From contig JAQGOP010000035.1 in the NCBI GenBank assembly GCA_028293545.1, positions 1-64,000 of the forward strand: DNA of 64,000 nt. The letters are read 5' to 3'. Both the position numbers and the translations under genes were made by a program. This DNA is from Verrucomicrobiota bacterium (GTDB lineage: Bacteria > Verrucomicrobiota > Verrucomicrobiia > Opitutales > Opitutaceae). Below the pieces are notes generated by a model. The model saw nothing but the letters and a program-made list of their open reading frames with translations, searched no databases and had not been told where the DNA came from. Shown piece by piece: positions 59,884-64,000 of this stretch (positions within the stretch are counted from its first letter, which is position 1; the number at the start of each line of letters is the position of its first letter).

Positions 59884-60258
59884 CTACACGGCCTTGGGTA
59901 ATTCGACGCCGTTGAATTCCACCGCGTGGGGATGGTTGCGTTTCACCTTCTGGAGGTGGTGGCGCTTGGCGAGCATGCGGTCGAGTTTGTCGATGAGGAG
60001 GGAGACCGCCTTGTGGCATTCATCTTCCTCGACGATGGCATTGATATCAGGGCCTTGGATGGCGATGTGGCCCTTGGCCTTGAACCGGGTTCCGACTGCC
60101 TCCTTGGAGTCACATTCCAGTTCCACGCGGATGCGCACGATGCGCTCCTCGTGACGAAATAATCGTTCCGCTTTCTCCCGCACAAAAGTTTTGAGGGACT
60201 CGGTGAGTTCGAGATGAATGCCGGAGACGATGAGTTCGTGGTTGTTTTGGCTGTTCAT
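59884..60258 (-). CDS. hpf: Ribosome hibernation promoting factor (HPF/RaiA short form)
   Basis: 124 residues from the ATG at 60258; a longer frame adds 24. The sequence MNSQNNHELIVSGIHLELTESLKTFVREKAERLFRHEERIVRIRVELECD and the Lys/Arg-rich helix KAVSLLIDKLDRMLAKRHHLQKVKR are the S30AE pattern. Short forms bind the 30S decoding centre and stabilise idle ribosomes. A strong terminator follows. Confidence 0.88.
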   Translation of the reverse strand: MNSQNNHELIVSGIHLELTESLKTFVREKAERLFRHEERIVRIRVELECDSKEAVGTRFKAKGHIAIQGPDINAIVEEDECHKAVSLLIDKLDRMLAKRHHLQKVKRNHPHAVEFNGVELPKAV

Positions 60259-60335
60259 TGTTTCTGCGTGTTGTCTGGGTTTGACCAAGCCAGCGCGGGA
60301 AACCCGTGCCGGTAAATTTTTCCCGCTCACCCTTC

Positions 60336-61154
60336 ATGCCATCACTGATCGACGCCTTGGATTCCTTCTCGACCGTCATCGTGTCTGGCGGATCTTCCGG
60401 TATTGGAAAATCTTTCATTGAGCTTGGAGCGAAATTGAATCCGCGAATGCAGTTTTGCAATCTCTCACGCCGTTCCCCGGAGATAATAATTCCCGGCCTA
60501 AATTTGAACCATTTTCCATGTGACATGTCGCGGGCCGCGGAGATCGAGCGCGTGGTGCCCGACTTGCTCGCGTTTCTAGCACAACGAATGCCAGCGGGGC
60601 GGGTGATGCTCATCAACAACAGTGGTTTCGGCGCATATGGTCATTTTCCTGAGCCCAATCTCGAGCATCAGCTGGAAATGCTGGATCTCAATGTTCGCGG
60701 CCTCGTCGATTTCACCGCGAAACTCCTGCCCCTGCTGAAAGCGCGCGGCGGGGTCATCATCAACGTCGCGTCGACCGCGGCTTTCCAGCCCACGGCTTTC
60801 ATGGCGACCTACGGGGCGTCGAAAGCCTTCGTGCTCCACTGGAGCCTCGCACTGAACGAGGAACTTCGCGGCACCGGCGTCAGCACGCTCGCGCTCTGTC
60901 CGGGCGCGACGGCCACGGAATTTTTTCGTCGCGCCGGGCTGCAGCAAGGCAGCGTCGCCGACTCGCTCAGCATGGGTTGCGAGGACGTCGTGATGGCGGC
61001 CTATCGCGCGCTCGCGGCGGGGCGGACCCAGGTTGTCCCGGGTTGGAAAAATAAACTGTCCGTTTTCCTGGTGACGAAACTATCCAAGCCCCTCGCGGCC
61101 CGGCTTGCCGCCATGGTGTTGTCGCGGTTCCGGTTGAAAAAGGTGAAACGATGA
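60336..61154 (+). CDS. Short-chain dehydrogenase/reductase
   Basis: 272 residues from the ATG at 60336. NAD(P) motif VSGGSSGIGKSF (T-G-x3-G-x-G type with Ser), NNSGFGAYG (N-N-A-G type), and catalytic Ser in VASTAAFQPTA with Tyr-x-x-x-Lys in YGASKAF. The C-terminus LSVFLVTKLSKPLAARLAAMVLSRFRLKK is similar to DltE/YqjQ-type SDRs. It overlaps the pseudouridine synthase gene by 4 nt (ATGA). Confidence 0.85.
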   Translation: MPSLIDALDSFSTVIVSGGSSGIGKSFIELGAKLNPRMQFCNLSRRSPEIIIPGLNLNHFPCDMSRAAEIERVVPDLLAFLAQRMPAGRVMLINNSGFGAYGHFPEPNLEHQLEMLDLNVRGLVDFTAKLLPLLKARGGVIINVASTAAFQPTAFMATYGASKAFVLHWSLALNEELRGTGVSTLALCPGATATEFFRRAGLQQGSVADSLSMGCEDVVMAAYRALAAGRTQVVPGWKNKLSVFLVTKLSKPLAARLAAMVLSRFRLKKVKR

Positions 61155-61981
61155 CTGCCGACGAAACCGAAAAGCCGGCCTGGGATATCAAGAAAGGCCC
61201 CCGGGCCTCGGCCTGGCCGCCGCGGCCGAAGCAGGGCCCGGCGCGGATGATCACGCTCGACGAAATGAAGGGATGGATCGTCCACGAGGATGAACGCCTG
61301 CTCGTGGTTTCAAAGCCCGGGGACGTCGTCTGCCATCCATCGAAGGCCGGTCCGTGGTCGAGCCTGGTCGGAGCGGCGCGCGAATACACGCAGCTGCCGA
61401 CGATGCATCTGGTCTTCCGCCTCGATCGCGAGACAAGTGGGATCGTGGTGCTCGCGAAGGATGCGCGGATGGCGAGCAAGCTGCAGACCGCGATGCAGGA
61501 ACGCACCGTCGGCAAGGCCTACCAGGCGATCCTGACCGGCGAGCTTCCGGCTGCGGTGAAAGTGAACGAGCCTTTGGGCGACGACACCGCGAGCCCGGTT
61601 TTTGTGAAAACCACGGTGAGGCCCGACGGTGTACCCGCGGTCACGCATTTTCAACCGGTTGGGGTCGGCGGTGGTTTCACGTTCGCGCGCGTCGTGACCG
61701 AGACCGGTCGCAAGCACCAGATTCGCGCGCATGCGCATTGGATGGGGTTTCCGTTGGTGGGAGATAAAATTTACGGCCCGGACGCGCGGCTCTATCTCGA
61801 CTTCATTGATACGGGCTGGACGACGGCGCTCGCGGAAAAATTGTTGATGTCACGACAGGCGCTGCATTGCGCCGAGATCGACCTTGGCCGCGCGGGCTTG
61901 AATCATGTCTTCAGCGCGCCGTTGCCGGAAGACATGGAGGCGTTCGCTTTGGCGCGCGGCATTCCGCTCCCGGAAGAATAG
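61151..61981 (+). CDS. RluA-family pseudouridine synthase
   Basis: 276 residues. Motifs VHEDERLLVVSKPGDVVCHPS, catalytic FRLDRETSGIVVLAKD (Asp of the RLD core), QEARTVGKAYQAIL-like MQERTVGKAYQAIL and TGRKHQIRAHAHWMGFPLVGDKIYG. It isomerises uridine to pseudouridine in rRNA or tRNA; an S4 domain is absent, so it is closer to RluA/TruC than RluC/RluD. Coupled to the SDR gene. Confidence 0.85.
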   Translation: MTADETEKPAWDIKKGPRASAWPPRPKQGPARMITLDEMKGWIVHEDERLLVVSKPGDVVCHPSKAGPWSSLVGAAREYTQLPTMHLVFRLDRETSGIVVLAKDARMASKLQTAMQERTVGKAYQAILTGELPAAVKVNEPLGDDTASPVFVKTTVRPDGVPAVTHFQPVGVGGGFTFARVVTETGRKHQIRAHAHWMGFPLVGDKIYGPDARLYLDFIDTGWTTALAEKLLMSRQALHCAEIDLGRAGLNHVFSAPLPEDMEAFALARGIPLPEE

Positions 61982-62020
61982 CCGCGCGCGCGAGGCGACG
62001 TAGCGGATCAAGAGACGGTG

Positions 62021-62690
62021 TTAGGCCGCCCCTTCAGGGCTCGAGCGATGCGTGAACAAAACCCCGGGCGTTGCCCGGGGCTCTGGCTAGGGTGCCCCGT
62101 TGGGGCGTAGGAACGAAGGTGCGCCGTTAGGGCGTAGAACGAGATGTCCCTCGAGCCGGGGCCTCCAGCTTCCTCCCACGTGCGGGAGAAGTCGCGGTCA
62201 CGTCCGAAGCGCCACCGGCGCGCCCCAGCCGCAGCCCCGGGCAACGCCCGGGTAGGTCACGAGCAGTCGCGAGTGACCCGACGCGGTGTTGTTCATAACG
62301 AGGTGGAGTTGGGCCGCCCCTTCAGGGCTCGGGCGATGCGTGAACAAAAACCCCGGGCGTTGCCCGGGGCTCTGGCTAGGGGTGCCCCGTTGGGGCGCAG
62401 GAACGAAGGTGTGTCGCTAGGGTGGTAGGAACGAAGGTGTGCCGCTAGGGCGTAGAACGAGATGTCCCTCGAGGCGCAGCCTCCAGCTTCCCTCCGCGTG
62501 CGGGGAAGTCCCGGTCAGGTCCGAAGCGCCACCGTACGCCCTCGCCGAGGCGCAACCTCCGGCTTCCTTCTGCGTGCGGAAGAAGTCCCGGTCAGATTCG
62601 AAGCGCCAACGGCGCGCCCTAGCCAGAGCCCCGGGCAACGCCCGGGGTACCGCACGGATAAAAATCCAGCCCTGAAAGGGCGACCTAATA
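62021..62690. repeat. Large nested inverted-repeat array (REP-like)
   Basis: The 871-bp gene-free gap between the pseudouridine synthase and the M14 gene is dominated by repeats. The palindrome CCCCGGGCGTTGCCCGGGG occurs at 62062 and 62351 and inverted at 62233 and 62627; GCCGCCCCTTCAGGGCTCG occurs at 62025 and 62313 with an inverted relative AGCCCTGAAAGGGCGACC at 62668-62685. Two head-to-tail units (about 62021-62256 and 62309-62688) each end in inverted copies of their start, so each can fold into one long hairpin. The tail 62691-62852 shows nothing further. Confidence 0.75.
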
Positions 62691-62852
62691 TCACGACGTT
62701 CCCCTGCAGAGCCGCCGCATTCAGAATCGAAATTTCCGCGCGCTTATAAGCGCTCCCAAATCCCCTTCGCAGCCCCCGGAAATTTTGCGCTTCTTTGCGG
62801 CCAAAAAATTCCCTCGCCCGGGACCCTGATGCGTACCCGCGCGAACTTAAAC

Positions 62853-64000
<1,148 letters not shown>

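Noticed and set aside
62021-62690. CRISPR array
   Set aside because: Repeats are inverted, nested and unevenly spaced, with no constant spacers and no cas genes.

Overview
The window looks like a high-GC chromosome of a Verrucomicrobiota bacterium, most likely Opitutaceae. Evidence: TIGR03803 ('GloVer') tandem-repeat protein, multi-TonB-C secreted protein, fused SecD-SecF, men genes, and dispersed GC-rich palindromic repeats of a type I associate with this phylum. This assignment is by recognition, not by a search.

Positions 1 to about 24,300 are the right-hand part of an integrative conjugative element (ICE) inserted at the 3' end of a tRNA-Cys gene (24300-24374). Reading inward from the tRNA: a tyrosine recombinase (23012-24127), a small helix-turn-helix protein, a 1,939-residue DNA methylase/SF2 helicase with a small gene nested in another frame, a MobF (TrwC-type) relaxase, a hairpin-rich candidate oriT (about 13720-13870), and a divergent operon that resembles IncP traK-traL-traM followed by a VirD4/TraG coupling protein. 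Then come an Asp/Glu-racemase-like protein and an AraC regulator (possible cargo), a two-gene module of a ribbon-helix-helix-like protein and a stand-alone Clp-type AAA+ ATPase, and a tightly overlapping leftward mating-pair-formation operon (VirB2, VirB4, lipoprotein, VirB5, small membrane protein, VirB6, VirB8, VirB9-like) that runs off the left edge. A repeated motif, TCGTATGGGTTTT, forms a near-perfect palindrome between the divergent T4SS and AAA+ operons and recurs around oriT at the relaxase and traK-like starts, so the transfer functions may be a single regulon.

Positions 24,375 to 64,000 are chromosomal. First come accessory genes: Gfo/Idh oxidoreductase, an IS630 relic, the 1,409-residue GloVer protein, a four-domain TonB-C protein and a hipBA module enclosed by 30-bp direct repeats. 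A probable three-gene catabolic operon follows (metallo-hydrolase with an N-terminal HTH, 3-hydroxyisobutyrate-dehydrogenase-like, TIM-barrel isomerase), then housekeeping genes: guaB, menC-menE plus a DHNA-CoA-type thioesterase, polX, speA, yajC-secDF, recJ, an O-methyltransferase, tRNA-Arg(ACG), an MFS exporter, a DUF5703-like protein, hpf, an SDR, an RluA-type pseudouridine synthase, an M14-type deacylase and the start of gltX. A decayed integrase lies at 54.87-55.22 kb and a large inverted-repeat array at 62.02-62.69 kb.
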